From contig CANTFG010000085.1 in NCBI GenBank assembly GCA_947652605.1, forward strand, positions 62,001 through 126,000: 64,000 nucleotides of DNA, written 5' to 3'. Positions 1-12,492 of this stretch are shown piece after piece. The DNA comes from Elmis aenea (lineage: Eukaryota > Arthropoda > Insecta > Coleoptera > Elmidae). Numbering within the stretch: the first letter of the stretch is position 1; each line of letters begins with the position of its first letter. The position numbers and the translations under genes were made by a program. The notes beneath the pieces were generated by a model that saw nothing but the letters and a program-made list of their open reading frames with translations, was not told where the DNA came from and made no database searches.

Positions 1-1513
1 GTGTCCGCACCTACCGGCGATTCGTCGTGATCGGCCCGAGGGATACGCGATCGTTGGATCCGACTGCGAACCGCAAAAACATTTATTCGGATGATGAAGC
101 CCGAGCGACTTCCGTACTTTTACCGTCATTGCAACGGAGATTCATGTGCTTGCACTCGACCGTCATTGCAACGGAGAATGTGTTAGTGGTATTCATGTGT
201 CCGCACCTACCGGCAATCCGTCGTGATCGGCCCGAGGGATACGCGATCGTTGGATCCGACTGCAAACCGCAAAAACATTTATTCGGATGATGACGCCCGA
301 GCGACCTCGGTATTTTAAAGGAACTTTTTCGGACGGCCGTGGATGATTACCAAAGAGTTCTCAAATTTTGCTTCTTAGACGTAGTCGGATGCGCTATTCT
401 TTTAGCTACATGTCGAACACCGGATAAAAATTTTCTCACCGCAATTAACGGAGTTATGAATATTTTTGTAGACCGAGATGTTTTTATCGCCGGGTCGCCG
501 AGACGTTGTGGTATTCATGTGTCCGCACCTACCGGCGATTCGTCGTGATCGGCCCGAGGGATACGCGATCGTTGGATCCGACTGCGAACCGCAAAAACAT
601 TTATTCGGATGATGACGCCCGAGCGACCTCGGTATTTTAAAGGAACTTTTTCGGACGGCCGTGGATGATTACCAAAGAGTTCTCAAATTTTGCTTCTTAG
701 ACGTAGTCGGATGCGCTATTCTTTTAGCTACATGTCGAACACCAGATAAAAATTTTCTCACCGCAATTAACGGAGTTATGAATATTTTTGTAGACCGAGA
801 TGTTTTTATCGCCGGGTCGCCGAGACGTTGTGGTATTCATGTGTCCGCACCTACCGGCGATTCGTCGTGATCGGTCCGAGGAATACGCGATCGTTGGATC
901 CGACTGCGAACCGCAAAAACATTTATTCGGATGATGACGCCCGAGCGACCTCGGTATTTTAAAGGAACTTTTTCGGACGGCCGTGGATGATTACCAAAAA
1001 GTTCTCAAATTTTGCTTCTTAGACGTAGTCGGATGCGCTATTCTTTTAGCTACATGTCGAACACCGGATAAAAATTTTCTCACCGCAATTAACGGAGTTA
1101 TGAATATTTTTGTAGACCGAGATGTTTTTATCGCCGGGCCGCCGAGACGTTGTGGTATTCATGTGTCCGCACCTACCGGCGATTCGTCGTGATCGGCCCG
1201 AGGGATACGCGATCGTTGGATCCGACTGCGAACCGCAAAAACATTTATTCGGATGATGAAGCCCGAGCGACTTCCGTACTTTTACCGTCATTGCAACGGA
1301 GATTCATGTGCTTGCACTCGACCGTCATTGCAACGGAGAATGTGTTAGTGGTATTCATGTGTCCGCACCTACCGGCAATTCGTCGTGATCGGCCCAAGGG
1401 ATACGCGATCGTTGGATCCGACTGCAAACCGCAAAAACATTTATTCGGATGATGACGCCCGAGCGACCTCGGTATTTTAAAGGAACTTTTTCGGACGGCC
1501 GTGGTTGATTACC
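1..1513. repeat. L/S subrepeat block, macro-copy 1 (left part cut by window edge)
   Basis: This block is a mixture of two related tandem units. Taking the shared GATCGGYCCGAG motif as anchor (29, 225, 547, 869, 1191, 1387), the spacings are 196, 322, 322, 322 and 196 bp, so the order is S-L-L-L-S. L and S share a core of about 100 bp containing the anchor, GCGATCGTTGGATCCGACTG and CATTTATTCGGATGATGA. L units add an AT-richer segment (e.g. 340-510). S units instead add two copies of a GCAACGGAGA motif that also builds the repeats at 15543-16440. L copies differ by single bases, for instance GGTCCGAGGA at 869. Short open frames of 60-100 codons recur with the unit but lack a credible start or family resemblance. 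Sequence 1-1513 looks identical to 17809-19321. Function unknown; an rDNA-spacer origin is inferred only from the nearby 28S pieces. Confidence 0.9.
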
Positions 1514-4500
1514 TTCATCTCCTTCATCTCCTCCTTCATCTCCTCCATCATCTCCTCCTTCATCTCCTCCTTCATCTCCTCCTTCATCTGCTCCTTCATC
1601 TGCTCCTTCATCTGCTCCTTCATATCCTCCTTCATCTACTTCATCTCCTCCTTCATCTCCTCCTTCATCTCCTCCTTCATCTCCTCCTTCATCTCCTCCT
1701 TCATCTCCTCCTTCATCTCCTCCTTCATCTCCTTCTTCATCTCCTCCTTCATCTCCTCCTTCATCTCCTGCTTCATCTCCTCCTTCATCTCCTCCTTCAT
1801 CTCCTCCTTCGTCTCCTCCTTCATCTCCTCCTTCATCTCCTCCTTCATCTCCTCCTTCACCTTCTCCTTCATCTCCTACTTCATCTCCTCCTTCATCTCC
1901 TCCTTCATCTCCTCCTTCATCTCCTACTTCATCTCCTCCTTCATCTCCTCCTTCATCTCCTTCTTCATCTCCTCCTTCATCTCCTCCTTCATCTCCTCCT
2001 TCATCTCCTCCTTCATCTCCTCCTTCATCTCCTCCTTCATCTCCATCTCCTCCTTCATCTCCTCCTTCATCTCTTCCTTCATCTCCTCCTTCATCTCCTC
2101 CTTCATCTCCTCCTTCATCTGCTCCTTCATCTGCTCCTTCATCTGCTCCTTCATATCCTCCTTCATCTACTTCATCTCCTCCTTCATCTCCTCCTTCATC
2201 TCCTCCTTCATCTCCTCCTTCATCTCCTCCTTCTTCTCCTCCTTCATCTCCTCCTTCATCTCCTCCTTCATCTCCTCCTTCATCTCCTCCTTCATCTCCT
2301 CCTTCATCTCCTCCTTCATCTCCTCCTTAATCTCCTCCTTCATCTCCTCCTTTATCTCCTCCTTCATCTCCTCCTTCATCTCCTCCTTCATCTCTTCCTT
2401 CATCTCCTCCTTCATCTCCTCCTTCATCTCCTGCTTCTTCTCCTGCTTTATCTCCTGCTTCATCTCCTGCTTTATCTCCTGCTTCATCTCCTCCTTCATC
2501 TCCTCCTTCATCTCCTCCTTCATCTCCTCCTTCATCTCCTCCTTCATCTCCTCCTTCATCTCTTCCATCTCCTCCTTCATCTCCTCCTTCATCTCCTCCT
2601 TCATCTCCTCCTTTATCTCTTCCTTCATCTCCTCCTTCATCTCCTCCTTCATCTCCTCCTTCATCTCCTCCTCCATCTCCTCCTTCATCTCCTCCTTCAT
2701 CTCCTTCATCTCCTCCTTCTTCTCCTCCTTCATCTCCTCCTTTATCTCCTCCTTCATCTCCTCCATCTCCTCCATCTCCTCCTTGATCTCCTCCTTCATC
2801 TCCTTCTTCATCTCTTCTTTCATCTCCTCCTTGATCATCTCCTTCATCTCCTCCTTGATCATCTCCTTCATCTCCTCCTTCATCTCCTCCTTCATCTCCT
2901 CCTTCATCTCCTCCTTCATCTCCTCCTTCATCTTCTCCTTCATCTCCTCCTTTATCTCTTCGTTCATCTCCTCCTTCATCTCCTGCTTCTTCTCCTGCTT
3001 TATCTCCTGCTTCATCTCCTGCTTTTTCTCCTGCTTCATCTCCTCTTTCATCTCCTCCTTCATCTCCTCCTTCATCTCCTCCTTCATCTCCTCCTTCAAC
3101 TCCTCCTTCATCTCCTCCTTCATCTCCTCCTTCATCTCCTCCTTCATCTCCTCCTTCATCTCCTCCTTCATCTCCTCCTTCATCTCCTCCTTCATCTCCT
3201 CCTTCATCTCCTCCTTCATCTCCTCCTTCATCTCCTCCTTCATCTCCTCCTTCATCTCCTCCTTCATCTCCTCCTTCATCCCCTCCTTCATCTCCTCCTT
3301 CATCTCCTCCTTAATCTCCTCCTTCATCTCCTCCTTAATCTCCTCCTTCATCTCCTCCTTCATCTCCTCCTTCATCTCTTCCTTCATCTCCTCCTTCATC
3401 TCCTTTATCTCCTGCTTCTTCTCCTGCTTTATCTCCTGCTTCATCTCCTGCTTTATCTCCTGCTTCATCTCCTCCTTCATCTCCTCCTTCATCTCTTCCT
3501 TCATCTCCTCCTTCATCTACTCCTTCATCTCCTCCTTCATCTCCTCCTTCATCTCCTCCTTCATCTCCTCCTTCATCTCCTCCTTCATCTCCTCCTTCAT
3601 CTCCTCCTTCATCTTCTCCTTCATCTCCTCCGTCATCTCCTCCATCATCTCCTCCTTTATCTCCATCTCCTAATTCATCTCCTCCTTCATCTCCTCCTTC
3701 ATCTCCTCCTTCATCTCCTCCTTCATCTCCTCCTTCATCTCCTCCTTCATCTCCTCCTTCATCTCCTCCTTCATCTCCTCCTTCATCTCCTCCTTCATCT
3801 CCTCCTTCATCTCCTCCTTCATCTCCTCCTTCATCTCCTCCTTCATCTCCTCCTTCATCTCCTTCTTCATCTCCTTCTTCATCTCCTCCTTCTTCTCCTG
3901 CTTCATCTCCTCCTTCATCTTCTCCTTCATCTCCTCCGTCATCTCCTCCATCATCTCCTCCTTCATCTCCATCTCCTCCATCATCTCCTCTTTCATCTCC
4001 TCCTTCATCTCCTCCTTCATCTCCTCCTTCATCTCCTCCTTCATCTCCTCCTTCATCTCCTCCTTCATCTCCTCCTTCATCTCCTCCTTCATCTCCTCCT
4101 TCATCTTCTCCTTCATCTCCTCCGTCATCTCCTCCATCATCTCCTCCTTCATCTCCATCTCCTAATTCATCTCCTCCTTCATCTCCTCCTTCATCTCCTC
4201 CTTCATCTCCTCCTTCATCTCCTCCTTCATCTCCTCCTTCATCTCCTCCTTCATCTCCTCCTTCATCTCCTCCTTCATCTCCTCCTTCATCTCCTCCTTC
4301 ATCTCCTCCTTCATCTCCTCCTTCATCTCCTCCTTCATCTCCTCCTTCATCTCCTCCTTCATCTCCTCCTTCATCTCCTCCTTCATCTCCTCCTTAATCT
4401 CCTCCTTAATCTCCTCCTTCATCTCCTCCTTCATCTCCTCCTTCATCTCTTCCTTCATCTCCTCCTTCATCTCCTTCATCTCCTGCTTCTTCTCCTGCTT

Positions 4501-7500
4501 TATCTCCTGCTTCATCTCCTGCTTTATCTCCTGCTTCATCTCCTCCTTCATCTCCTCCTTCATCTCTTCCTTCATCTCCTCCTTCATCTACTCCTTCATC
4601 TCCTCCTTCATCTCCTCCTTCATCTCCTCCTTCATCTCCTCCTTCATCTCCGCCTTCATCTCCTTCTTCATCTCCTCCTTCATCGCCTCCTTCATCTCCT
4701 GCTTCATCTCCTCCTTCATCTCCTCCTTCATCTCCTCCTTCACCTCCTCCTTCATCTCCTACTTCATCTCCTCCTTCATCTCCTCCTTCATCTCCTACTT
4801 CATCTCCTCCTTCATCTCCTCCTTCATCTCCTCCTTCATCTCCTCCTTCATCTCCTCCTTCATCTCCTCCTTGATCTCCTCCTTCATCTCCTCCTTCATC
4901 TCCTCCTTCATCTCCTCCTTCATCTCCTCCTTCATCTCCTCCTTCATCTCCTCCTTCATCTCCTCCTTCATCTCCTCCTTCATCTCCTCCTTCATCTCCT
5001 CCTTCATCTCCTCCTTCATCTCCTCCTTCATCTCCTCCTTCATCTCCTTCTTCATCTCCTCCTTCTTCTCCTGCTTCATCTCCTCCTTCATCTTCTCCTT
5101 CATCTCCTCCGTCATCTCCTCCATCATCTCCTCCTTCATCTCCATCTCCTCCATCATCTCCTCTTTCATCTCCTCCTTCATCTCCTCCTTCATCTCCTCC
5201 TTCATCTCCTCCTTCATCTCCTCCTTCATCTCCTCCTTCATCTCCTCCTTCATCTTCTCCTTCATCTCCTCCGTCATCTCCTCCATCATCTCCTCCTTCA
5301 TCTCCATCTCCTAATTCATCTCCTCCTTCATCTCCTCCTTCATCTCCTCCTTCATCTCCTCCTTCATCTCCTCCTTCATCTCCTCCTTCATCTCCTCCTT
5401 CATCTCCTCCTTCATCTCCTCCTTCATCTCCTCCTTCATCTCCTCCTTAATCTCCTCCTTCATCTCCTCCTTCATCTCCTCCTTCATCTCTTCCTTCATC
5501 TCCTCCATCATCTCCTCCTTCATCTCCATCTCCTCCATCATCTCCTCTTTCATCTCCTCCTTCATCTCCTCCTTCATCTCCTCCTTCATCTCCTCCTTCA
5601 TCTCCTCCTTCATCTCCTCCTTCATCTTCTCCTTCATCTCCTCCGTCATCTCCTCCATCATCTCCTCCTTCATCTCCATCTCCTAATTCATCTCCTCCTT
5701 CATCTCCTCCTTCATCTCCTCCTTCATCTCCTCCTTCATCTCCTCCTTAATCTCCTCCTTCATCTCCTCCTTAATCTCCTCCTTCATCTCCTCCTTCATC
5801 TCCTCCTTCATCTCTTCCTTCATCTCCTCCTTCATCTCCTTCATCTCCTGCTTCTTCTCCTGCTTTATCTCCTGCTTCATCTCCTGCTTTATCTCCTGCT
5901 TCATCTCCTCCTTCATCTCCTCCTTCATCTCTTCCTTCATCTCCTCCTTCATCTACTCCTTCATCTCCTCCTTCATCTCCTCCTTCATCTCCTCCTTCAT
6001 CTCCTCCTTCATCTCCTCCTTCATCTCCTTCTTCATCTCCTCCTTCATCGCCTCCTTCATCTCCTGCTTCATCTCCTCCTTCATCTCCTCCTTCATCTCC
6101 TCCTTCACCTCCTCCTTCATCTCCTACTTCATCTCCTCCTTCATCTCCTCCTTCATCTCCTCCTTCATCTCCTACTTCATCTCCTCCTTCATCTCCTCCT
6201 TCATCTCCTCCTTCATCTCCTCCTTCATCTCCTCCTTCATCTCCTCCTTCATCTCCTCCTTGATCTCCTCCTTCATCTCCTCCTTCATCTCCTCCTTCAT
6301 CTCCTCCTTCATCTCCTCCTTCATCTCCTCCATCATCTCCTCCTTCATCTTTATCTCCTCCATCATCTCCTCTTTCATCTCCTCCTTCATCTCCTCCTTC
6401 ATCTCCTCCTTCATCTCCTCCTTCATCTCCTCCTTCATCTCCTCCTTCATCTCCTCCTTCATCTTCTCCTTCATCTCCTCCGTCATCTCCTCCATCATCT
6501 CCTCCTTTATCTCCATCTCCTAATTCATCTCCTCCTTCATCTCCTCCTTCATCTCCTCCTTCATCTCCTCCTTCATCTCCTCCTTCATCTCCTCCTTCAT
6601 CTCCTCCTTCATCTCCTCCTTCATCTCCTCCTTCATCTCCCCCTTCATCTCCTCCTTCATCTCCTCCTTCATCTCCTCCTTCATCTCCTCCTTCATCTCC
6701 TCCTTCATCTCCTCCTTCATCTCCTTCTTCATCTCCTCCTTCTTCTCCTGCTTCATCTCCTCCTTCATCTTCTCCTTCATCTCCTCCGTCATCTCCTCCA
6801 TCATCTCCTCCTTCATCTCCATCTCCTCCATCATCTCCTCTTTCATCTCCTCCTTCATCTCCTCCTTCATCTCCTCCTTCATCTCCTCCTTCATCTCCTC
6901 CTTCATCTCCTCCTTCATCTCCTCCTTCATCTTCTCCTTCATCTCCTCCGTCATCTCCTCCATCATCTCCATCTCCTAATTCATCTCCTCCTTCATCTCC
7001 TCCTTCATCTCCTCCTTCATCTCCTCCTTCAACTCCTCCTTCATCTCCTCCTTCATCTCCTCCTTCATCTCCTCCTTCATCTCCTCCTTCATCTCCTCCT
7101 TCATCTCCTCCTTCATCTCCTCCTTCATCTCCTCCTTCATCTCCTCCTTCATCTCCTCCTTCATCTCCTCCTTAATCTCCTCCTTCATCTCCTCCTTAAT
7201 CTCCTCCTTCATCTCCTCCTTCATCTCCTCCTTCATCTCTTCCTTCATCTCCTCCTTCATCTCCTTCATCTCCTGCTTCTTCTCCTGCTTTATCTCCTGC
7301 TTCATCTCCTGCTTTATCTCCTGCTTCATCTCCTCCTTCATCTCCTCCTTCATCTCTTCCTTCATCTCCTCCTTCATCTACTCCTTCATCTCCTCCTTCA
7401 TCTCCTCCTTCATCTCCTCCTTCATCTCCTCCTTCATCTCCTCCTTCATCTCCTCCTTCATCTCCTTCTTCATCTCCTCCTTCATCGCCTCCTTCATCTC

Positions 7501-10500
7501 CTGCTTCATCTCCTCCTTCATCTCCTCCTTCATCTCCTCCTTCACCTCCTCCTTCATCTCCTACTTCATCTCCTCCTTCATCTCCTCCTTCATCTCCTTC
7601 TTCATCTCCTCCTTCATCTCCTCCTTCATCTCCTCCTTCATCTCCTCCTTCATCTCCTCCTTCATCTCCTCCTTGATCTCCTCCTTCATCTCCTCCTTCA
7701 TCTCCTCCTTCATCTCCTCCTTCATCTCCTCCTTCATCTCCTCCTTCATCTCCTCCTTCATCTCCTCCTTCATCTCCTCCTTCATCTCCTCCTTCATCTC
7801 CTTCTTCATCTCCTCCTTCTTCTCCTGCTTCATCTCCTCCTTCATCTTCTCCTTCATCTTCTCCGTCATCTCCTCCATCATCTCCTCCTTCATCTCCATC
7901 TCCTCCATCATCTCCTCTTTCATCTCCTCCTTCATCTCCTCCTTCATCTCCTCCTTCATCTCCTCCTTCATCTCCTCCTTCATCTCCTCCTTCATCTCCT
8001 CCTTCATCTCCTCCTTCATCTCTTCCTTCATCTCCTCCTTCATCTCCTTCATCTCCTGCTTCTTCTCCTGCTTTATCTCCTGCTTCATCTCCTGCTTTAT
8101 CTCCTGCTTCATCTCCTCCTTCATCTCCTCCTTCATCTCCTCCTTCATCTCCTCCATCTCCTCCTTTATCTCTTCCTTCATCTCCTCCTTCATCTCCTCC
8201 TTCATCTCCTCCATCTCCTTCATCTCCTCCTTCATCTCCTCCTTCATCTCCTCCTTGATCTCCTCCTTGATCTCCTCCTTGATCTCCTCCTTCATCTCCT
8301 CCTTCATCTCCTCCTTCATCTCCTACTTCATCTCCTCCTTCATCTCCTCCTTCATCTCCTTCATCTCCTCCTTCATCTCCTCCTTCATCTACTCCTTCAT
8401 CTCCTTCATCTCCTCCTTCTTCTCCTCCTTCATCTCCTCCTTTATCTCCTCCTTCATCTCCTCCATCTCCTCCATCTCCTCCTTGATCTCCTCCTTCATC
8501 TCCTCCTTCATCTCTTCCTTCATCTCCTCCTTGATCATCTCCTTCATCTCCTCCTTCATCTCCTCCTTCATCTCCTCCTTCATCTCCTCCTTCATCTTCT
8601 CCTTCATCTCCTCCTTTATCTCTTCGTTCATCTCCTCCTTCATCTCCTGCTTCTTCTCTTGCTTTATCTCCTGCTTCATCTCCTACTTTATCTCCTGCTT
8701 CATCTCCTCCTTCATCTCCTCCTTCATCTCCTCCTTTATTTCCTCTTTCATCTCCTCCTTCATCTCCTCCTTCATCTCCTCCTTCATCTCCTCCTTCATC
8801 TCCTCCTTCATCTCCTACTTTATCTCCTGCTTCATCTCCTCCTTCATCTCCTCCTTCATCTCCTCCTTTATTTCCTCTTTCATCTCCTCCTTCATCTCCT
8901 CCTTCATCTCCTCCTTCATCTCCTCCTTCATCTCCTCCTTCATCTTCTCCTTCATCTCCTCCGTCATCTCCTCCATCATCTCCTCCTTTATCTCCATCTC
9001 CTAATTCATCTCCTCCTTCATCTCCTCCTTCATCTCCTCCTTCATCTCCTCCTTCATCTCCTCCTTCATCTCCTCCTTCATCTCCTCCTTCATCTCCTCC
9101 TTCATCTCCTCCTTCATCTCCTCCTTCATCTCCTCCTTCATCTCCTCCTTCATCTCCTCCTTCATCTCCTCCTTCATCTCCTTCTTCATCTCCTCCTTCT
9201 TCTCCTGCTTCATCTCCTCCTTCATCTTCTCCTTCATCTCCTCCGTCATCTCCTCCATCATCTCCTCCTTCATCTCCATCTCCTCCATCATCTCCTCTTT
9301 CATCTCCTCCTTCATCTCCTCCTTCATCTCCTCCTTCATCTCCTCCTTCATCTCCTCCTTCATCTCCTCCTTCATCTCCTCCTTCATCTCCTCCTTCATC
9401 TTCTCCTTCATCTCCTCCGTCATCTCCTCCATCATCTCCTCCTTCATCTCCATCTCCTAATTCATCTCCTCCTTCATCTCCTCCTTCATCTCCTCCTTCA
9501 TCTCCTCCTTCATCTCCTCCTTCATCTCCTCCTTCATCTCCTCCTTCATCTCCTCCTTCATCTCCTCCTTCATCTCCTCCTTCATCTCCTCCTTCATCTC
9601 CTCCTTCATCTCCTCCTTCATCTCCTCCTTCATCTCCTCCTTCATCTCCTCCTTAATCTCCTCCTTCATCTCCTCCTTAATCTCCTCCTTCATCTCCTCC
9701 TTCATCTCCTCCTTCATCTCTTCCTTCATCTCCTCCTTCATCTCCTTCATCTCCTGCTTCTTCTCCTGCTTTATCTCCTGCTTCATCTCCTGCTTTATCT
9801 CCTGCTTCATCTCCTCCTTCATCTCCTCCTTCATCTCTTCCTTCATCTCCTCCTTCATCTACTCCTTCATCTCCTCCTTCATCTCCTCCTTCATCTCCTC
9901 CTTCATCTCCTCCTTCATCTCCTCCTTCATCTCCTCCTTCATCTCCTTCTTCATCTCCTCCTTCATCGCCTCCTTCATCTCCTGCTTCATCTTCTCCTTC
10001 ATCTCCTCCTTCATCTCCTCCTTCACCTCCTCCTTCATCTCCTACTTCATCTCCTCCTTCATCTCCTCCTTCATCTCCTACTTCATCTCCTCCTTCATCT
10101 CCTCCTTCATCTCCTCCTTCATCTCCTCCTTCATCTCCTCCTTCATCTCCTCCTTGATCTCCTCCTTCATCTCCTCCTTCATCTCCTCCTTCATCTCCTC
10201 CTTCATCTCCTCCTTCATCTCCTCCTTCATCTCCTCCTTCATCTCCTCCTTCATCTCCTCCTTCATCTCCTCCTTCATCTCCTTCTTCATCTCCTCCTTC
10301 TTCTCCTGCTTCATCTCCTCCTTCATCTTCTCCTTCATCTTCTCCGTCATCTCCTCCATCATCTCCTCCTTCATCTCCATCTCCTCCATCATCTCCTCTT
10401 TCATCTCCTCCTTCATCTCCTCCTTCATCTCCTCCTTCATCTCCTCCTTCATCTCCTCCTTCATCTCCTCCTTCATCTCCTCCTTCATCTTCTCCTTCAT

Positions 10501-12074
10501 CTCTTCCGTCATCTCCTCCATCATCTCCTCCTTCATCTCCATCTCCTAATTCATCTCCTCCTTCATCTCCTCCTTCATCTCCTCCTTCATCTCCTCCTTC
10601 ATCTCCTCCTTCATCTCCTCCTTCATCTCCTCCTTCATCTCCTCCTTCATCTCCTCCTTCATCTCCTCCTTCATCTCCTCCTTCATCTCCTCCTTCATCT
10701 CCTCCTTCATCTCCTCCTTCATCTCCTCCTTCATCTCCTCCTTAATCTCCTCCTTCATCTCCTCCTTAATCTCCTCCTTCATCTCCTCCTTCATCTCCTC
10801 CTTCATCTCTTCCTTCATCTCCTCCTTCATCTCCTTCATCTCCTGCTTCTTCTCCTGCTTTATCTCCTGCTTCATCTCCTGCTTTATCTCCTGCTTCATC
10901 TCCTCCTTCATCTCCTCCTTCATCTCCTCCTTCATCTCCTCCATCTCCTCCTTTATCTCTTCCTTCATCTCCTCCTTCATCTCCTCCTTCATCTCCTCCA
11001 TCTCCTTCATCTCCTCCTTCATCTCCTCCTTCATCTCCTCCTTGATCTCCTCCTTGATCTCCTCCTTGATCTCCTCCTTCATCTCCTCCTTCATCTCCTC
11101 CTTCATCTCCTACTTCATCTCCTCCTTCATCTCCTCCTTCATCTCCTTCATCTCCTCCTTCATCTCCTCCTTCATCTCCTCCTTCATCTCCTTCATCTCC
11201 TCCTTCTTCTCCTCCTTCATCTCCTCCTTTATCTCCTCCTTCATCTCCTCCATCTCCTCCATCTCCTCCTTGATCTCCTCCTTCATCTCCTCCTTCATCT
11301 CTTCCTTCATCTCCTCCTTGATCATCTCCTTCATCTCCTCCTTCATCTCCTCCTTCATCTCCTCCTTCATCTCCTCCTTCATCTTCTCCTTCATCTCCTC
11401 CTTTATCTCTTCGTTCATCTCCTCCTTCATCTCCTGCTTCTTCTCTTGCTTTATCTCCTGCTTCATCTCCTACTTTATCTCCTGCTTCATCTCCTCCTTC
11501 ATCTCCTCCTTCATCTCCTCCTTCATCTCCTCCTTTATTTCCTCTTTCATCTCCTCCTTCATCTCCTCCTTCATCTCCTCCTTCATCTCCTCCTTCATCT
11601 CCTCCTTCATCTCCTCCTTCATCTCCTCCTTCATCTCCTCCTTCATCTCCTCCTTCATCTCCTCCTTTATCTCTTCGTTCATCTCCTCCTTCATCTCCTG
11701 CTTCTTCTCCTGCTTTATCTCCTGCTTTATCTCCTGCTTTATCTCCTGCTTCATCTCCTGCTTTATCTCCTGCTTTATCTCCTCCTTTATCTCCTCCTTC
11801 ATCTCCTCTTTCATCTCCTCCTTCATCTCCTCCTTCATCTCCTCCTTCATCTCCTTCTTCATCTCCTCCTTCATCTCCTCCTTCATCTCCTCCTTCATGT
11901 CCTCCTTTATCTCCTCCTTCATCTTCTCCTTCATCTCCTTCTTCATCTACTCCTTCATCTCCTCCTTCATCTCCTCCTTCATCTCCTCCTTCATCTCCTT
12001 CATCTCCTCCTTCGTCTTTTCCTTCTTCTTCTCCTTCATCTCCTTCATCTCGACCTTCTTCTTCATCTCCTTCT
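1514..12074. repeat. 12-bp CTCCTTCATCTC minisatellite array, macro-copy 1
   Basis: About 10.56 kb of a 12-bp unit, consensus CTCCTTCATCTC, 11 of 12 bases pyrimidine on this strand. The array starts abruptly after GATTACC, inside what would be an L unit, and ends in a degenerate tail (about 12000-12074) against the 160-bp satellite. Variant units are ordered: CTGCTT clusters, CTTAAT pairs, CTTGAT runs, and a composite marker of CCGTCATC, CCATCATC, CCATCTCCTAATTC. That TAATTC marker occurs nine times (3671, 4163, 5312, 5684, 6521, 6977, 9002, 9458, 10547), so the array is itself built of larger blocks. Because 12 is divisible by 3, all frames stay open for long stretches: a Leu/His run on +, Ser/Phe/Ile on +, Lys/Glu/Met on -. 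There is no non-repetitive coding part, so I treat these as by-products. A transcribed purine-rich - strand RNA cannot be excluded. Confidence 0.95.
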
Positions 12075-12335
12075 ACAGCAAATGGCTTCAAACTTCGTAT
12101 ACACATTAGTTATGAGCGATTTAAGGATTATTAGCCCCTAAATACGATTTTTAATTTTTCGTGAAAAATGGGAAAAGTGCAAGGGCTATATAGTCTTTGC
12201 ACTTTTTTCGACCAAAAAAATCGATTTTCTTAAAACTACAGCAAATGGCTTCAAACTTCTTATACACGTTAGTTATGAGCGAATTAAGGATTATTAGCCC
12301 CTAAATACGATTTTTAATTTTTCGTGAAAAATGGG

Positions 12336-12367
12336 AAAAGTACAAAGGCTATAGTCTTTGCACTTTT
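12336..12367. repeat. Dyad/hairpin inside the 160-bp satellite (representative)
   Basis: Arms AAAAGTACAAAG and CTTTGCACTTTT flank an 8-nt loop and pair at 11 of 12 positions. The same dyad is present in nearly every 160-bp unit. In the first unit of each array the left arm reads AAAAGTGCAA, which makes the inner 10 bp a perfect match to TTGCACTTTT. Units of the TAGTCTGCAC subtype lose two T residues and so shorten the arm. Confidence 0.8.
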
Positions 12368-12476
12368 TTCGACAAAAAAATCGATTTTCTTAAAACTATA
12401 GCAAATGGCTTCAAACTTCTTAAACACGTTAGTTACGAGCAAGTTAAGGATTATTAGCCCCTAAATACGATTTTTA

Positions 12477-12492
12477 ATTTTTCGCGAAAAAT
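12477..12492. repeat. 16-bp perfect palindrome in the CGCG satellite subtype (representative)
   Basis: ATTTTTCGCGAAAAAT is its own reverse complement. It occurs in all units of the TCGCGAA subtype and is broken by one base in the TCGTGAA subtype. The contrast gives two unit classes that differ in a potential symmetric protein-binding or cruciform site. Confidence 0.8.

Noticed and set aside
241..310. Hammerhead ribozyme core suggested by GGATGATGA...CCGAGCGAC
   Set aside because: The required CTGATGA and GAAA core elements are not present and no three-stem fold is evident.
339..548. Recurring 69-codon open frame in each L unit
   Set aside because: It has no ATG in frame (the start is GTG in a eukaryotic setting), recurs only because the DNA unit recurs, and shows no family resemblance.
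1514..12074. Ribosome-binding-like AAGGAGG before ATG in every antisense 12-bp unit
   Set aside because: This is an accident of the unit sequence. The 28S-like pieces point to a eukaryote, where such a site has no role.
1501..12141. 3546-codon Leu/His open frame (also 19309-30621 and 39066-49838)
   Set aside because: It is a direct result of a 12-bp unit with no stop in that register. It starts at GTG, has no non-repetitive domain, and other frames on both strands are open as well.
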